Source: an uncultured Clostridia bacterium (GTDB taxonomy: Bacteria; Bacillota; Clostridia; Lachnospirales; Anaerotignaceae). Taken from it: 64,000 nucleotides of DNA. How positions within the stretch are numbered: position 1 is the stretch's first letter; each line of letters begins with the position of its first letter. Shown in pieces: positions 17,248 through 26,622 of the stretch. The stretch lies in the NCBI GenBank assembly GCA_945868505.1, contig CAMBLO010000007.1, positions 23,065 to 87,064 on the forward strand, read 5' to 3'. The notes under the pieces were generated by a model that saw nothing but the letters and a program-made list of their open reading frames with translations, searched no databases and was not told the origin of the DNA. The position numbers were made by a program, and so were the translations under genes.

Positions 17248-18288
17248 ATGAAACATTTGATTGAAAAACTGGAGAGAGAACAGACCCTGACGAAAGAGGA
17301 ATGGGTGTGCCTGATTGAAGGCAGAACAGCGGAGACAGATGCCTTCCTTTTCGAACGGGCGAGAAACATTCGGCAGAAGTATTACGAAAAGGATGTTTAT
17401 ATCCGTGGGCTGATTGAATTTACCAATTATTGCAGAAACAACTGCTATTATTGCGGTATCCGCAGAAGCAATCAGAACCTGCATCGCTACCGCCTGACGG
17501 AGGAGGAAATCCTTGATTGCTGCAGGAATGGATACGAATTGGGATTCCGCACCTTCGTGCTGCAGGGTGGAGAGGATGGCTGGTTCACCCAGGAAAAAAT
17601 GGTGACTTTGCTGCAAAAAATTAAGGGAGAATTTCCCGATTGTGCCATCACCCTTTCTGTTGGGGAAAGAACAAAGGAAGAATACGAAGCCTATTTCAAG
17701 GCGGGGGCAGATCGTTTTCTGCTGCGCCATGAGACAGCCAATGAAGCCCATTATTCTTTCCTGCATCCAAAAGAACTGAGTTTGCGGGAACGGAAGGACT
17801 GCCTTTGGAATTTACGGCAAATCGGTTATCAGGTAGGCAGTGGTATTATGGTGGGCTCACCGGGGCAAACGGCGGAGCATCTGGCGGAGGACTTGCTGTT
17901 TTTGAAGGAATTGAATCCCCACATGGTAGGTATCGGACCTTTTATTCCCCATAAGGATACCCCCTTTGCTAAGGAAACGGCGGGTACCTTGGAACTGACT
18001 TTATTTCTTCTGGGGGCAATGCGGCTGATGCTGCCGAAAGTGCTGCTGCCTGCTACAACTGCCTTGAGTACCATCCATCCCGATGGGCGGAAAATGGGTA
18101 TCCTTGCGGGGGCAAATGTGGTGATGCCCAATCTTTCTCCGAAGGAAAATCGGAAATTTTACAGTTTGTATGACAATAAACGATGCATGGGCGATGAAGC
18201 CGCCGAGGGGCTGAAACTGCTGCGAGCAGAAATGGAAGAAATCGGTTATCATGTGGTATCTGCCCGCGGGGATTCGCTGGTGGAATAG
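17248..18288 (+). CDS. hydE: [FeFe]-hydrogenase H-cluster maturase HydE (radical SAM)
   Basis: HydE is one of three maturases that build the 2Fe subcluster of [FeFe] hydrogenases. The product has 346 residues with the radical SAM motif C62-x3-C66-x2-C69 (NYCRNNCYYCGI), then LQGGEDGWFT, RHETANEAHY and GSGIMVGSPGQT. The start is uncertain: TTG at 17236 overlaps the previous stop, but the ATG at 17248 (MKHLIEKLE) is closer to family N-termini. HydF follows after 9 bp. HydG, the tyrosine lyase that supplies CO and cyanide, is not in the window. Confidence 0.93.
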   Translation: MKHLIEKLEREQTLTKEEWVCLIEGRTAETDAFLFERARNIRQKYYEKDVYIRGLIEFTNYCRNNCYYCGIRRSNQNLHRYRLTEEEILDCCRNGYELGFRTFVLQGGEDGWFTQEKMVTLLQKIKGEFPDCAITLSVGERTKEEYEAYFKAGADRFLLRHETANEAHYSFLHPKELSLRERKDCLWNLRQIGYQVGSGIMVGSPGQTAEHLAEDLLFLKELNPHMVGIGPFIPHKDTPFAKETAGTLELTLFLLGAMRLMLPKVLLPATTALSTIHPDGRKMGILAGANVVMPNLSPKENRKFYSLYDNKRCMGDEAAEGLKLLRAEMEEIGYHVVSARGDSLVE

Positions 18289-18297
18289 GAGGAGCTT

Positions 18298-19479
18298 ATG
18301 GGATTGAATAATACGCCGATGGCGGAACGGATTCATATTGGGATTTTCGGCAGGCGGAATGCGGGAAAATCCAGCATCATCAATGCCATGACGGGGCAGG
18401 ATTTGGCAATCGTTTCCGATGTGGCGGGAACAACCACGGACCCCGTCCTGAAAGCCATGGAATTGCTGCCCTTGGGACCTGTGGTGATTATCGATACCCC
18501 CGGTCTGGATGATGAAGGGGAACTGGGCAAGCTGCGGGTGCAGAAAGCCTATCAGGTATTGAATAAAACGGATATCGCCGTGGTCGTCATTGATGGTTCC
18601 GTTGGCAGGACAGCCGCGGATGCAGCCATTTTGGAACGCATCCGTGAAAAAAACATACCTTATATTATTGTGAAGAATAAATCTGACCTGCAGACTGGGG
18701 AAGGGGATGCAGAACATGAAATCTCCGTCAGTGCGAAAACAGGAGAGAATATCTATGCATTGAAGGAACGCATTGCTACCCTTGTGCCCAGGGAAGATAT
18801 GACACGGAAAATCGTGGGTGATCTTCTGGAACCCAATGATTTGGCGGTTTTGGTGGTGCCCATCGATTCTGCGGCACCCAAGGGCAGGCTGATTTTGCCC
18901 CAGCAGCAGACCATTCGGGATATTCTGGAAGCGGGGGCCGTTTCCGTTGTTACAAGGGACAATGAATTGAAGAAAACACTGGTATCCCTTGGAAAGAAGC
19001 CAAGACTGGTTATCACAGACAGCCAGATTTTTGGAAAGGTTTCCAAAGAAGTACCTGCGGATATCCAGCTGACCTCCTTTTCCATCTTAATGGCGAGATA
19101 TAAGGGCGATTTGGAGCCAAACGTAAAAGGGGCGCGGGCGTTGGAAGGTTTGCAGGATGGGGATACTGTCCTGATTTCCGAAGGCTGTACCCATCACCGC
19201 CAGTGCGAGGATATCGGCACGGTGAAGCTGCCTCGATGGATTCGGGAGCATACGGGAAAGGAATTGCGATTTGAGTTCACCAGCGGCACGGAATTTCCCT
19301 TGGACCTGTCGCCCTATCAACTGATCGTCCATTGCGGCGGTTGTATGCTCAATGAAAGAGAAATGAAATACCGCCTGAAATGTGCGGAGGATCAGGGGGT
19401 TCCCATGACAAATTACGGCATCTGCATTGCCTATATCAACGGGATTCTGGAACGGAGCCTTGCGCCTTTCGGGATTTGA
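18298..19479 (+). CDS. hydF: [FeFe]-hydrogenase maturation GTPase HydF
   Basis: HydF is the scaffold on which the 2Fe subcluster is assembled before transfer to the hydrogenase. The 393-residue protein has an N-terminal Era-like GTPase domain: P-loop G18-R-R-N-A-G-K-S25, IIDTPGLDDEG (G3), KNKSDL (G4) and SAKTGENI. The C-terminal cluster-binding region has C297 followed by H299/H300 and H345-C-G-G-C349. All expected cluster ligands are present. It starts 9 bp after hydE, with GGAGG as ribosome site. Confidence 0.95.
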   Translation: MGLNNTPMAERIHIGIFGRRNAGKSSIINAMTGQDLAIVSDVAGTTTDPVLKAMELLPLGPVVIIDTPGLDDEGELGKLRVQKAYQVLNKTDIAVVVIDGSVGRTAADAAILERIREKNIPYIIVKNKSDLQTGEGDAEHEISVSAKTGENIYALKERIATLVPREDMTRKIVGDLLEPNDLAVLVVPIDSAAPKGRLILPQQQTIRDILEAGAVSVVTRDNELKKTLVSLGKKPRLVITDSQIFGKVSKEVPADIQLTSFSILMARYKGDLEPNVKGARALEGLQDGDTVLISEGCTHHRQCEDIGTVKLPRWIREHTGKELRFEFTSGTEFPLDLSPYQLIVHCGGCMLNEREMKYRLKCAEDQGVPMTNYGICIAYINGILERSLAPFGI

Positions 19480-19496
19480 AAAAGTGAGGAATGAAA

Positions 19497-21233
19497 ATGA
19501 AAAAGGTTGTTCTTGCGGCGCTGAATGCGAAATATATCCATTCCAATCTGGCACTGCGCTATTTGAGCCGCTTTCAGGATAACAATAAAAAACATAATGT
19601 GCTGACACGGGAATTTACCATCAATCAGCGGTTGGATTTCATTGCGGAGGAATTGTTTCGCCTGCAGCCCGATGTAATCTTGTTTTCCGCATATATTTGG
19701 AACGTGGAGATGCTGCGGCAGCTTTGCCCTCTGCTGAAAAAAATCCTTCCCCATTGCATCCTAGGCTTTGGCGGGCCGGAGGTCAGCTATGAAAGCGAAG
19801 CCTTCCTGCGGGAAAACCCTGCAGTGGATATTATCCTGCGGGGGGAAGGGGAGCTTGTGTTCAGTAAGCTGCTGGATTATTTGGATTTTGGCACGCCTGC
19901 CTCATTGGAGGAAATCGGCAGTCTGACCTTCCGCAAAGGGGAAGAAATCGTTTCCACTATGCAGGAGCCTCCTTTGGACTTGGCTCTGCTGCCATTCCCT
20001 TATGAAGCGGATTTTTCCGATGTGGAAAACCAGATTATCTATTATGAATCCTCCCGGGGCTGCCCCTATAGCTGTGGATACTGCCTGTCCTCTGTGGAGC
20101 AGGGGGTGCGGTTCGTTCCCTTGGAGAAGGTGCTGCCCGACTTGCAGAAATTTTTGGACGCAGGGGTGCGGCAGGTCAAATTCATCGACAGAACCTTCAA
20201 CTGCCGTAAAAGCCATGCCATGGCCATCTGGAAGTATCTCCATGAGCATGACAATGGCGTGACCAATTTCCATTTTGAAATGACAGCAGATTTGATCGAT
20301 CAGGAAACCATAGATTTCCTGAAAACCGTGCGAAAAGGGCTGTTCCAGTTTGAAATCGGGGTTCAGTCCACCAACCCCCATACCATTCAGGCCATCAATC
20401 GAAATGTGGATTTTGCGAAGCTTTCGGGCATCGTGAAGGAGATTAAGGCGGGCGGGAATATCCATCAGCATTTAGACCTGATTGCAGGGCTGCCCTATGA
20501 GGATTATGCGTCTTTTGGGCGCTCCTTCAACGATGTGTATGCTTTGGAGCCGGAGCAGCTGCAGTTGGGCTTTTTGAAGGTACTGAAAGGGTCTATGCTG
20601 CACCAAAAGCAGAGGGATTTCGATATCGTTTATCACGATACCGCCCCTTATGAGATTTTGACCACCCACATGCTGCCCTTTGCAGATACGCTGCGCTTGA
20701 AATATATCGAAGAAATGGTGGAAATCTACTACAACAGCGGGAAATTCCTGCATACGCTGGCCTATTTGGTGCCGCTGTATGAAAGTCCCTTTGCCTTCTT
20801 TGAAGCATTGTCTCAATTTTGGCTGGCGGAGGGCTGTCAGTATAAATCCCTTTCCAAGCTGGGGCTTTGTGATGTACTTTGGAATTTCGTGCAAAAAAAT
20901 GAGAAAGTGGATTTACAGAAATTCCAATGGGCGTTGAAATTCGATATCGCTTTGCATGAGAAGCCGAAAAAATTGCCTGCATGGCTGAAGGTTGGCGGAA
21001 ATGGGCAGGAGTATGAGCGGATCACGGCAAAACTGGTACAGAAATATATCCCTAGCTATGCCGATGCGGAAAAGAAAGTCCTCATCAAGCAGACCTATCT
21101 GGATGTGTTCGGCGAGGAGGAGCCGAAGGCAATCCTGCTGGATTATGGACACAAAGACCTGCTGGGAAATGCCGAATATTTGGTGATTCCCATGGAGGAA
21201 GTGGAAGAGCTACTGGCGCAGGAAAGAAAATAA
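19497..21233 (+). CDS. Radical SAM protein with B12-binding-like domain (DUF4080 type)
   Basis: This 578-residue protein has an N-terminal cobalamin-binding-like domain (VVLAALNAKYIHSNLALRYL, ILGFGGPEVS), a radical SAM core with C189-x3-C193-x2-C196 (GCPYSCGYC), and a C-terminal DUF4080-like region. It belongs to the class-B-like radical SAM group; the reaction is unknown. The ATG at 19497 is chosen over 19491 because the GAGGA ribosome site directly abuts 19491. It follows hydF by 17 bp and ends with a terminator, so it is the last gene of this operon. Confidence 0.85.
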   Translation: MKKVVLAALNAKYIHSNLALRYLSRFQDNNKKHNVLTREFTINQRLDFIAEELFRLQPDVILFSAYIWNVEMLRQLCPLLKKILPHCILGFGGPEVSYESEAFLRENPAVDIILRGEGELVFSKLLDYLDFGTPASLEEIGSLTFRKGEEIVSTMQEPPLDLALLPFPYEADFSDVENQIIYYESSRGCPYSCGYCLSSVEQGVRFVPLEKVLPDLQKFLDAGVRQVKFIDRTFNCRKSHAMAIWKYLHEHDNGVTNFHFEMTADLIDQETIDFLKTVRKGLFQFEIGVQSTNPHTIQAINRNVDFAKLSGIVKEIKAGGNIHQHLDLIAGLPYEDYASFGRSFNDVYALEPEQLQLGFLKVLKGSMLHQKQRDFDIVYHDTAPYEILTTHMLPFADTLRLKYIEEMVEIYYNSGKFLHTLAYLVPLYESPFAFFEALSQFWLAEGCQYKSLSKLGLCDVLWNFVQKNEKVDLQKFQWALKFDIALHEKPKKLPAWLKVGGNGQEYERITAKLVQKYIPSYADAEKKVLIKQTYLDVFGEEEPKAILLDYGHKDLLGNAEYLVIPMEEVEELLAQERK

Positions 21234-21236
21234 AAA

Positions 21237-21270
21237 GAAAGGCTATCGTGAAAGATAGCCTTATTTTTAT
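21237..21270. terminator. Bidirectional terminator between the radical SAM operon and the ABC-F gene
   Basis: Arms AAGGCTATC and GATAGCCTT around GTGAAA; T-rich on both sides (TTATTTTT on plus, TTTCTTTTT on minus). It can end both convergent transcripts. Confidence 0.85.
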
Positions 21271-21275
21271 GCTTT

Positions 21276-22832
21276 TTACAGTTGCACCGTTGTCCAATCT
21301 TCGCAGTTCCAAACTTCTGTCACAACATCACGGTAAAATTCCGGTTCGTGGCAGATGAGCAGGATGCTGCCCTTATAGGCTTTTAGTGCCCGTTTCAGTT
21401 CTTCCTTTGCATCCACGTCCAAATGGTTGGTCGGTTCATCCAGCAGCAGTACGTTGGTTTCGTTATTGATGAGCTTGCACAGGCGTACCTTCGCCTGCTC
21501 GCCGCCGCTGAGTACCTTTACCATGCTTTCGATATGCTTCGTAGTCAGCCCGCATTTTGCCAGAGCGGAGCGGACTTCATACTGGGTATAGGAGGGAAAT
21601 TCTTTCCAGATTTCATCGATGCAGGTTACATTTTCCGTATATTTCTTTTCCTGTTCAAAATAGCCGGTGTAGAGATAATCGCCCAGTTCTGTTTTGCCGC
21701 TGAGGGGAGGAATCTCGCCGATGATGCTTTTCAGCAGTGTGGTTTTCCCAATCCCGTTGGCACCCACCAAAGCAATCTTCTGTCCCCGTTCCATGGAAAG
21801 GGTCAGGGGCTTGGAAAGGGGCTTATCATAGCCAATGACAAGGTCTTCTGTCTGGAAGATATATCTGCCGGAGGCACGGGCTTCCTTAAAATTGAATTCC
21901 GGTTTGGGTTTTTCCTTCGCCAGTTCAATAACATCCATTTTATCCAGCTTTTTCTGGCGGCTCATGGCCATATTTCTGGTGGCAACACGGGCTTTATTTC
22001 TGGCAACGAAATCCTTCAGGTCTTCGATTTCCTGCTGCTGTTTGCGGTATGCCGCCTCCAACTGAGCCTTTTTCATGGCATAGACCTCTTGGAATTTATC
22101 GTAGTTGCCGACGTATCTGTTGATTTCAGAATTTTCCACATGATAAATCAGGTTCACAACGCTGTTCAGGAAGGGGATATCATGGGAAATGAGAATAAAG
22201 GCGTTTTCGTAATCAATGAGATAGCGTTTCAGCCATTCGATGTGGTTTTCATCCAGATAGTTGGTGGGCTCGTCCAGCAGGAGGATATCGGGTTTTTCCA
22301 GCAGCAGCTTTGCCATCAGGACTTTTGTTCTCTGCCCGCCGGAAAGCTCTGTCACATCTCTGTCCATGCCGATATCCGCCAAACCAAGGGCACGACCGAT
22401 TTCATCCACCTTGGAATCAATGATATAGAAATCATGGTGATCCAGCATTTCCTGAATACTTCCTGTTTCTTCCATCAGAAATTCCATACGGTCTGGGTCG
22501 GCCTCTGCCATTTCTGCATAGTAGGCATTCATCTGGGCTTCCAGTTCAAAGAGATAACCGAAGGCAGACTGCAGTACGTCCCGAATGGTCTGCCCTTTGT
22601 CCAAAACGGTATGCTGGTCTAAATAGCCAACACGTACATTTTTGCTCCATTCAATTTTGCCTTCATCGGGCATCAACTTGCCTGTGATGATATTCATAAA
22701 TGTGGATTTGCCTTCGCCGTTGGCGCCAACAAAGCCCACATGCTCGCCTTTCAGCAGGCGGAAGGAAACGTCTGTGAAAATCGCTCTGTCGCCAAAGCCG
22801 TGGCTGAGTTTTACTACATTCAAAATACTCAT
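21276..22832 (-). CDS. ABC-F family ATPase (YkpA/YbiT-like)
   Basis: This 518-residue soluble protein has two ABC ATPase domains and no membrane segments, the ABC-F layout. Members act on the ribosome as translation factors or, in some cases, protect against antibiotics. Domain 1 has GANGEGKST (Walker A), LSGGQRTKVLMAKLL (signature) and LLLDEPTNYLD; domain 2 has GANGIGKTT, LSGGEQAKVRLCKL and LLLDEPTNHLD. Between them is the charged P-site linker with ARNKARVATRNMAMSRQKKLDKM. Its length and sequence suggest the YkpA/YbiT branch rather than resistance subfamilies (inference). The ATG overlaps the stop of the HAD gene (TAATG). Confidence 0.9.
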   Translation of the reverse strand: MSILNVVKLSHGFGDRAIFTDVSFRLLKGEHVGFVGANGEGKSTFMNIITGKLMPDEGKIEWSKNVRVGYLDQHTVLDKGQTIRDVLQSAFGYLFELEAQMNAYYAEMAEADPDRMEFLMEETGSIQEMLDHHDFYIIDSKVDEIGRALGLADIGMDRDVTELSGGQRTKVLMAKLLLEKPDILLLDEPTNYLDENHIEWLKRYLIDYENAFILISHDIPFLNSVVNLIYHVENSEINRYVGNYDKFQEVYAMKKAQLEAAYRKQQQEIEDLKDFVARNKARVATRNMAMSRQKKLDKMDVIELAKEKPKPEFNFKEARASGRYIFQTEDLVIGYDKPLSKPLTLSMERGQKIALVGANGIGKTTLLKSIIGEIPPLSGKTELGDYLYTGYFEQEKKYTENVTCIDEIWKEFPSYTQYEVRSALAKCGLTTKHIESMVKVLSGGEQAKVRLCKLINNETNVLLLDEPTNHLDVDAKEELKRALKAYKGSILLICHEPEFYRDVVTEVWNCEDWTTVQL

Positions 22833-23671
22833 TACAAAACTCCTTTTTGTGCTATGATTTGTTCTAATATTTTTGCTGCGCCGAAATCGTTGCAGTCATC
22901 GGCAATAAGATTCGCCGCTTTTTTTACGTGTTCTTCTCCATTCGCCATGGCAACACCAACCCCCGCGAACCGAAGCATGGGCAGGTCGTTATCCCCATCG
23001 CCCATGGCAAGGGTGTTTTCCCGCGCAATGCCCAGCACCTGACAAAGCTTTTTCAAAGCCCGTGCTTTGGTGGCGTCCTTTGAGGTGATTTCAATATTTT
23101 TCGGGGAGGATGCCGTCACAGAAGCATGGTTCTTGGATTTCAATAAATCCCATGTTTGCTTTCGCAGTTCCATATCGCTGAAAACAAGATTGATATTTTC
23201 CAGAGCGGATTTATTTCTTTCGATCTCTCCAAAGAAATCCTTTACAGGGATGCGGGTGGTCTTTATGTAATGAATGTGGCTTTCCGTCAGGTGATAAGGG
23301 GAGAGATCATCGAAAACTTCTTTTGCGATGTATGCCTTGCCGTACTTGAAAAATTCTATGATAACGGGCAGTTCCTTTGCAATCTCTAAAGTGATATCCA
23401 CCGCTTCGGGAGTCAGAAAATTCTGCACGATATCATATTTTTCCTGAGCATCATACACGGAAGCCCCATTGCTGGTGATGACATATTTCAAAAAGGGCAG
23501 GTCTTTCACATCCTGCGGGAGAGAAGTGAAGGGTCTCCCCGTAGAGGGGACGAAGTAAATGCCCATTTCATTTATTTTTTCCAACGCCTCATATAAACGG
23601 GGCGTGATCTCCTTTTTGCTCGTCAATAATGTGCCGTCCAGATCGGAGGCGATTAGCTTGATTTTTTTCAT
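22832..23671 (-). CDS. Cof-type HAD phosphatase
   Basis: This 279-residue HAD-superfamily hydrolase has the Cof (IIB) cap, a group acting on sugar phosphates, nucleotides or cofactors such as FMN and PLP. Motif I is ASDLDGTLLTSKKEI (nucleophile Asp10 and Asp12), motif II PSTGRPF, motif III around SKDATKARALKKL, motif IV AMGDGDNDLPML, then GVGVAMANGEEHVK. Its promoter (23695-23723) and AGGTGA ribosome site are clear. It is co-transcribed with the ABC-F gene. The substrate cannot be predicted. Confidence 0.9.
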   Translation of the reverse strand: MKKIKLIASDLDGTLLTSKKEITPRLYEALEKINEMGIYFVPSTGRPFTSLPQDVKDLPFLKYVITSNGASVYDAQEKYDIVQNFLTPEAVDITLEIAKELPVIIEFFKYGKAYIAKEVFDDLSPYHLTESHIHYIKTTRIPVKDFFGEIERNKSALENINLVFSDMELRKQTWDLLKSKNHASVTASSPKNIEITSKDATKARALKKLCQVLGIARENTLAMGDGDNDLPMLRFAGVGVAMANGEEHVKKAANLIADDCNDFGAAKILEQIIAQKGVL

Positions 23672-23694
23672 GGTTTCACCTGCCTAATATTTCT

Positions 23695-23723
23695 ATTTTA
23701 CCAAAGAAACAGAACTCAGACAA
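23695..23723 (-). promoter_or_regulatory. Promoter for the HAD phosphatase/ABC-F operon
   Basis: Read on the minus strand: TTGTCT (23718-23723), 17-bp spacer, TAAAAT (23695-23700), 24 bp before the start codon. Confidence 0.8.
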
Positions 23724-24053
23724 TAAGCAAGATTTATGGAAGCCGTAGTTTTAACTTAATATGCTTATTTTTTGCTGAAATTTTTCTCCTATTAGAAAAA
23801 TCTCCGATTTATGGGGAAAGCTAATGGAAAAGCTGGATTTCTCAGGGGAGAAGGTCTGGAATAGGGCATTTCGAATAAAAAATTCTTTGAGAAATGGGTT
23901 TCTTATCTGAAAAACTAGTGAAAACAATGGTATAAATTACCAGTAATGTGCAAACTGCCATAAACCGAGGAGATGTTTTTGTTGTTTTCCACGAAAATGC
24001 ACAAAAGAGAATTGACAGTGGGACAAAAAGTTGCTTTTTTGAAATCAAAGTTC
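23724..24053. other. A+T-rich intergenic region upstream of the LacI-type gene, no gene seen
   Basis: About 330 bp without a convincing reading frame. It holds a possible extended -10 box for the plus strand (TGGTATAAAT near 23928-23937, -35 CTGAAA at 23907-23912 with an 18-bp spacer), inside a GGTA/TACC inverted repeat. TTGACA also occurs at 24012 but without a matching -10. Nothing else is recognised. Confidence 0.4.
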
Positions 24054-24067
24054 TGGAAACGTTTGCA
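24054..24067. promoter_or_regulatory. Near-palindromic LacI-family operator candidate
   Basis: TGGAAACGTTTGCA, centred on ACGT, 36 bp before the GTG start of the LacI-type regulator. It differs from the cre consensus TGWAANCGNTNWCA at two positions. It is placed for autoregulation or CcpA control; which protein binds it is inference. Confidence 0.5.
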
Positions 24068-24102
24068 AAATCTATTTTACGAAAGAAACGAGGTGAGGGA
24101 CA

Positions 24103-25116
24103 GTGACGATCAAGGATATTGCAGAACGCTGCGGCGTATCTGTCAGCACAGTCTCTCGTGTACTCAATAACTATCCCGATGTCAGCGATGGGGTGCGGGA
24201 AAAGGTTATGCAGGTGGTGCAGGAAGTCCATTATGTGCCTAATAACAGCGCAAGGGATTTGGTAACGCCCCAGTCCAACACCATTGGTTTGGTTGTCCGC
24301 GGCGTTGGCAATCCTTTCTTTACGGATGTCATCCGTTCGATTGAAAATGCCGTAGAACGGGCAGGATATACTTTGGTATTCCACCAAATCGCCAGCGGAG
24401 AGGACGAACTGAGTGCAGGGGCAAGTCTGGTGCAGTCCAAAAAGCTGAGAGGGCTCATTCTTTTGGGGGGCTGCTTCGATTATTCAGAAGAGCAGGTGGC
24501 AGTGCTGCAGGTGCCTTTTGTCTGCTGTTCCTATACCAACAGCTTTGGCGGGCTGCAGGAAAATATGTATTCCTCCGTTACCATCAACGACCAGAAGGAA
24601 GCATATAAGGCGGTGGAGCATTTGATTCGGCAGGGGCATACGAAAATTGCCATGATTCTGGATTCCAAGCATGACCATTCTGTTGCGGAGCTGCGCTACA
24701 GAGGATATTGTCAGGCTTTGCGGGATTATGGCATTGAACTGGACGAAGACTTGGTGGAAGAGACAGAAAGATTTGATATGGAATCTGCCTATGAAGCCAT
24801 GGGCCGTTTGGCAAGACGCAGAAAGGATTTCACGGCAGCTTTCGTCATCGCCGATTCCATGGCAGTGGCAGCCATGAAGGCCCTTTCCGATGAGGGCTGG
24901 CGGGTGCCGGAGGATTGCTCTGTCATCGCCATCGATGGCATCACCATGTCGGCTTATACGGTGCCTACCTTGACAACGCTGGTGCAGCCGGCAGAAGAAT
25001 TGGGCAGCTCCTCTGTGCAGATTCTTTTGGATATGGCGGAAAAAAGAGCAGGCAATCGCCATATCGAATTGGAGACATCCCTGCGGGCAGGGGGCAGCGT
25101 CTGCAAATTAAATTGA
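24103..25116 (+). CDS. LacI-family transcriptional regulator of the adjacent sugar operon
   Basis: The 337-residue protein has the LacI helix-turn-helix and hinge helix at the N-terminus (TIKDIAERCGVSVSTVSRVLN, then YVPNNSARDL) and a periplasmic-binding-protein-like sugar domain (IGLVVRGVGNPFFTDVI onward). It starts with GTG after GAGGTGAGG; no ATG in the right place exists. By position it probably controls the malto-oligosaccharide-type uptake operon that begins 70 bp downstream. The operator candidate at 24054-24067 suggests self-control. Confidence 0.93.
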   Translation: MTIKDIAERCGVSVSTVSRVLNNYPDVSDGVREKVMQVVQEVHYVPNNSARDLVTPQSNTIGLVVRGVGNPFFTDVIRSIENAVERAGYTLVFHQIASGEDELSAGASLVQSKKLRGLILLGGCFDYSEEQVAVLQVPFVCCSYTNSFGGLQENMYSSVTINDQKEAYKAVEHLIRQGHTKIAMILDSKHDHSVAELRYRGYCQALRDYGIELDEDLVEETERFDMESAYEAMGRLARRRKDFTAAFVIADSMAVAAMKALSDEGWRVPEDCSVIAIDGITMSAYTVPTLTTLVQPAEELGSSSVQILLDMAEKRAGNRHIELETSLRAGGSVCKLN

Positions 25117-25186
25117 TTTTTATATCCTGAAAGAGGATATGGAAATATATTTTTAAACAAAATAAAGAATGAAAGGGAGATGTAAC

Positions 25187-26512
25187 ATGAAAAGAGTATT
25201 TGCACTTATGATGTCTCTGGTTATGTGTGCAGGGCTGGCAGCATGCGGCAGTTCTGAAACAGCATCCAGCGACGACACAGCAAGCGTATACTACCTGAAC
25301 TTCAAACCCGAGCAGGATGCCCAGTGGCAGGAACTGGCGAAAGTATACGAAGAAGAAACAGGCGTGCCTGTAACAGTCGTTACAGCAGCATCCGGTGATT
25401 ATGAAACAACACTGATGGCAGAAATGGGGAAATCCGATGCACCCACACTGTTCCAGGTAAACGGTCCTGTTGGTCTGAAAAACTGGGCAGATTACTGCTA
25501 TGACCTGACAGGCACAGATGTGCTGAGCCAGCTGACAAGCGACGCTTATGCACTGAAAAATGAAGATGGTTCCGTAGCAGGTATTGCTTATGTAATCGAA
25601 TCCTATGGTATCATTACAAACAAAACTCTGCTGGAAAAAGCAGGCTACTCTGTAGAAGATATCACATCCTTTGAAAAACTGAAGGCTGTTGCAGAAGATA
25701 TCACAGCTCGTAAAGACGAACTGGGCTTCGCAGCATTCTCCTCCGCAGGTATGGACGGTTCTTCTGACTGGAGATTCAAAACACATCTGGCTAACCTGCC
25801 CATCTACTTCGAATATCAGGCAGACGGCATAGGCGCAACAGATGCAATCAAAGGCACATATCTGGACAACTATCGTGCAATGTGGGATCTGTATATCAAC
25901 AACAGCACATGCAGCCCTGCAGAACTGTCCGCTAAGACAGGCGATGACTCCAGAAACGAATTTCTGGCTGGCAAGGCTGTATTCTTCCAGAATGGTTCTT
26001 GGGAATATGGCAACCTGGTTGGCGAAGGCAAATTCACAGACGATGATCTGGTTATGATTCCTATTTACTTCGGCGTTGGCGATGAAGCAAATCAGGGCCT
26101 GTGCACAGGTACAGAAAACTACTGGTGTGTAAACAACAGCGCATCCGAAGCTGATATCCAGGCTACACTGGACTTCATGAACTGGTGTGTAACAAGTGAA
26201 GTTGGTACAACAGCTATGTGCGGCGGCGAAGGCGCAATGCCCAGCGGCGAAGCAGGCATGGGCTTTGTTATTCCTTTCAAGGGCGCGCTGGAATCCTCCA
26301 ATCTGTTCGTAAAACAGGATGCTGCAATGACAGCAGCAGGCAAAACACCTGTATCCTGGAACTTCCCTACAATGCCCTCCGAAGAATGGAAAAACGGCGT
26401 TGGCTCTGCTCTGACAGCTTATGCTGCTGACCAGACAGACGACAACTGGGCTGCAGTTGTTTCCGCATTCGTTGATGGCTGGGCAACAGAATATCAGCTG
26501 GCAAACGGTTGA
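25187..26512 (+). CDS. Carbohydrate ABC transporter substrate-binding lipoprotein
   Basis: This 441-residue family-1 extracellular solute-binding protein begins with a lipoprotein signal: MKRVFALMM, a hydrophobic core, and lipobox L17-A-A-C20. The mature part starts with a Ser/Thr/Asp-rich linker, and YLNFKPEQDAQWQ is the first lobe. Sequence and operon context (MalF/MalG-like permeases, MalQ) suggest malto-oligosaccharides. The ATG at 25187 with GGGAG is preferred over an in-frame start 18 bp upstream because only it leaves a proper signal peptide. A hairpin after the gene probably favours higher levels of this protein than of the permeases. Confidence 0.92.
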   Translation: MKRVFALMMSLVMCAGLAACGSSETASSDDTASVYYLNFKPEQDAQWQELAKVYEEETGVPVTVVTAASGDYETTLMAEMGKSDAPTLFQVNGPVGLKNWADYCYDLTGTDVLSQLTSDAYALKNEDGSVAGIAYVIESYGIITNKTLLEKAGYSVEDITSFEKLKAVAEDITARKDELGFAAFSSAGMDGSSDWRFKTHLANLPIYFEYQADGIGATDAIKGTYLDNYRAMWDLYINNSTCSPAELSAKTGDDSRNEFLAGKAVFFQNGSWEYGNLVGEGKFTDDDLVMIPIYFGVGDEANQGLCTGTENYWCVNNSASEADIQATLDFMNWCVTSEVGTTAMCGGEGAMPSGEAGMGFVIPFKGALESSNLFVKQDAAMTAAGKTPVSWNFPTMPSEEWKNGVGSALTAYAADQTDDNWAAVVSAFVDGWATEYQLANG

Positions 26513-26543
26513 TTTGTGCGAACAGCACCTTTTGCAACCTGAG

Positions 26544-26575
26544 AAAAGGGGGAAGCACACGCTTCCCCTTTCTTT
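26544..26575 (+). terminator. Intra-operon hairpin after the binding-protein gene
   Basis: Arms AAAGGGGGAAGC and GCTTCCCCTTT (one bulged G) with loop ACAC, followed by CTTTAT. A partial terminator or mRNA-stabilising hairpin is typical between a binding-protein gene and its permease genes. Confidence 0.65.
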
Positions 26576-26622
26576 ATAAGCATTTCCCTGAAAATTCGAC
26601 AAAGAAAGTGAGATGAACTACC

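Noticed and set aside
23973..24170. Possible 65-codon leader gene before the LacI-type regulator
   Set aside because: GAGGAG abuts the ATG with no spacing, and the frame runs into the regulator in another phase and covers the operator candidate.
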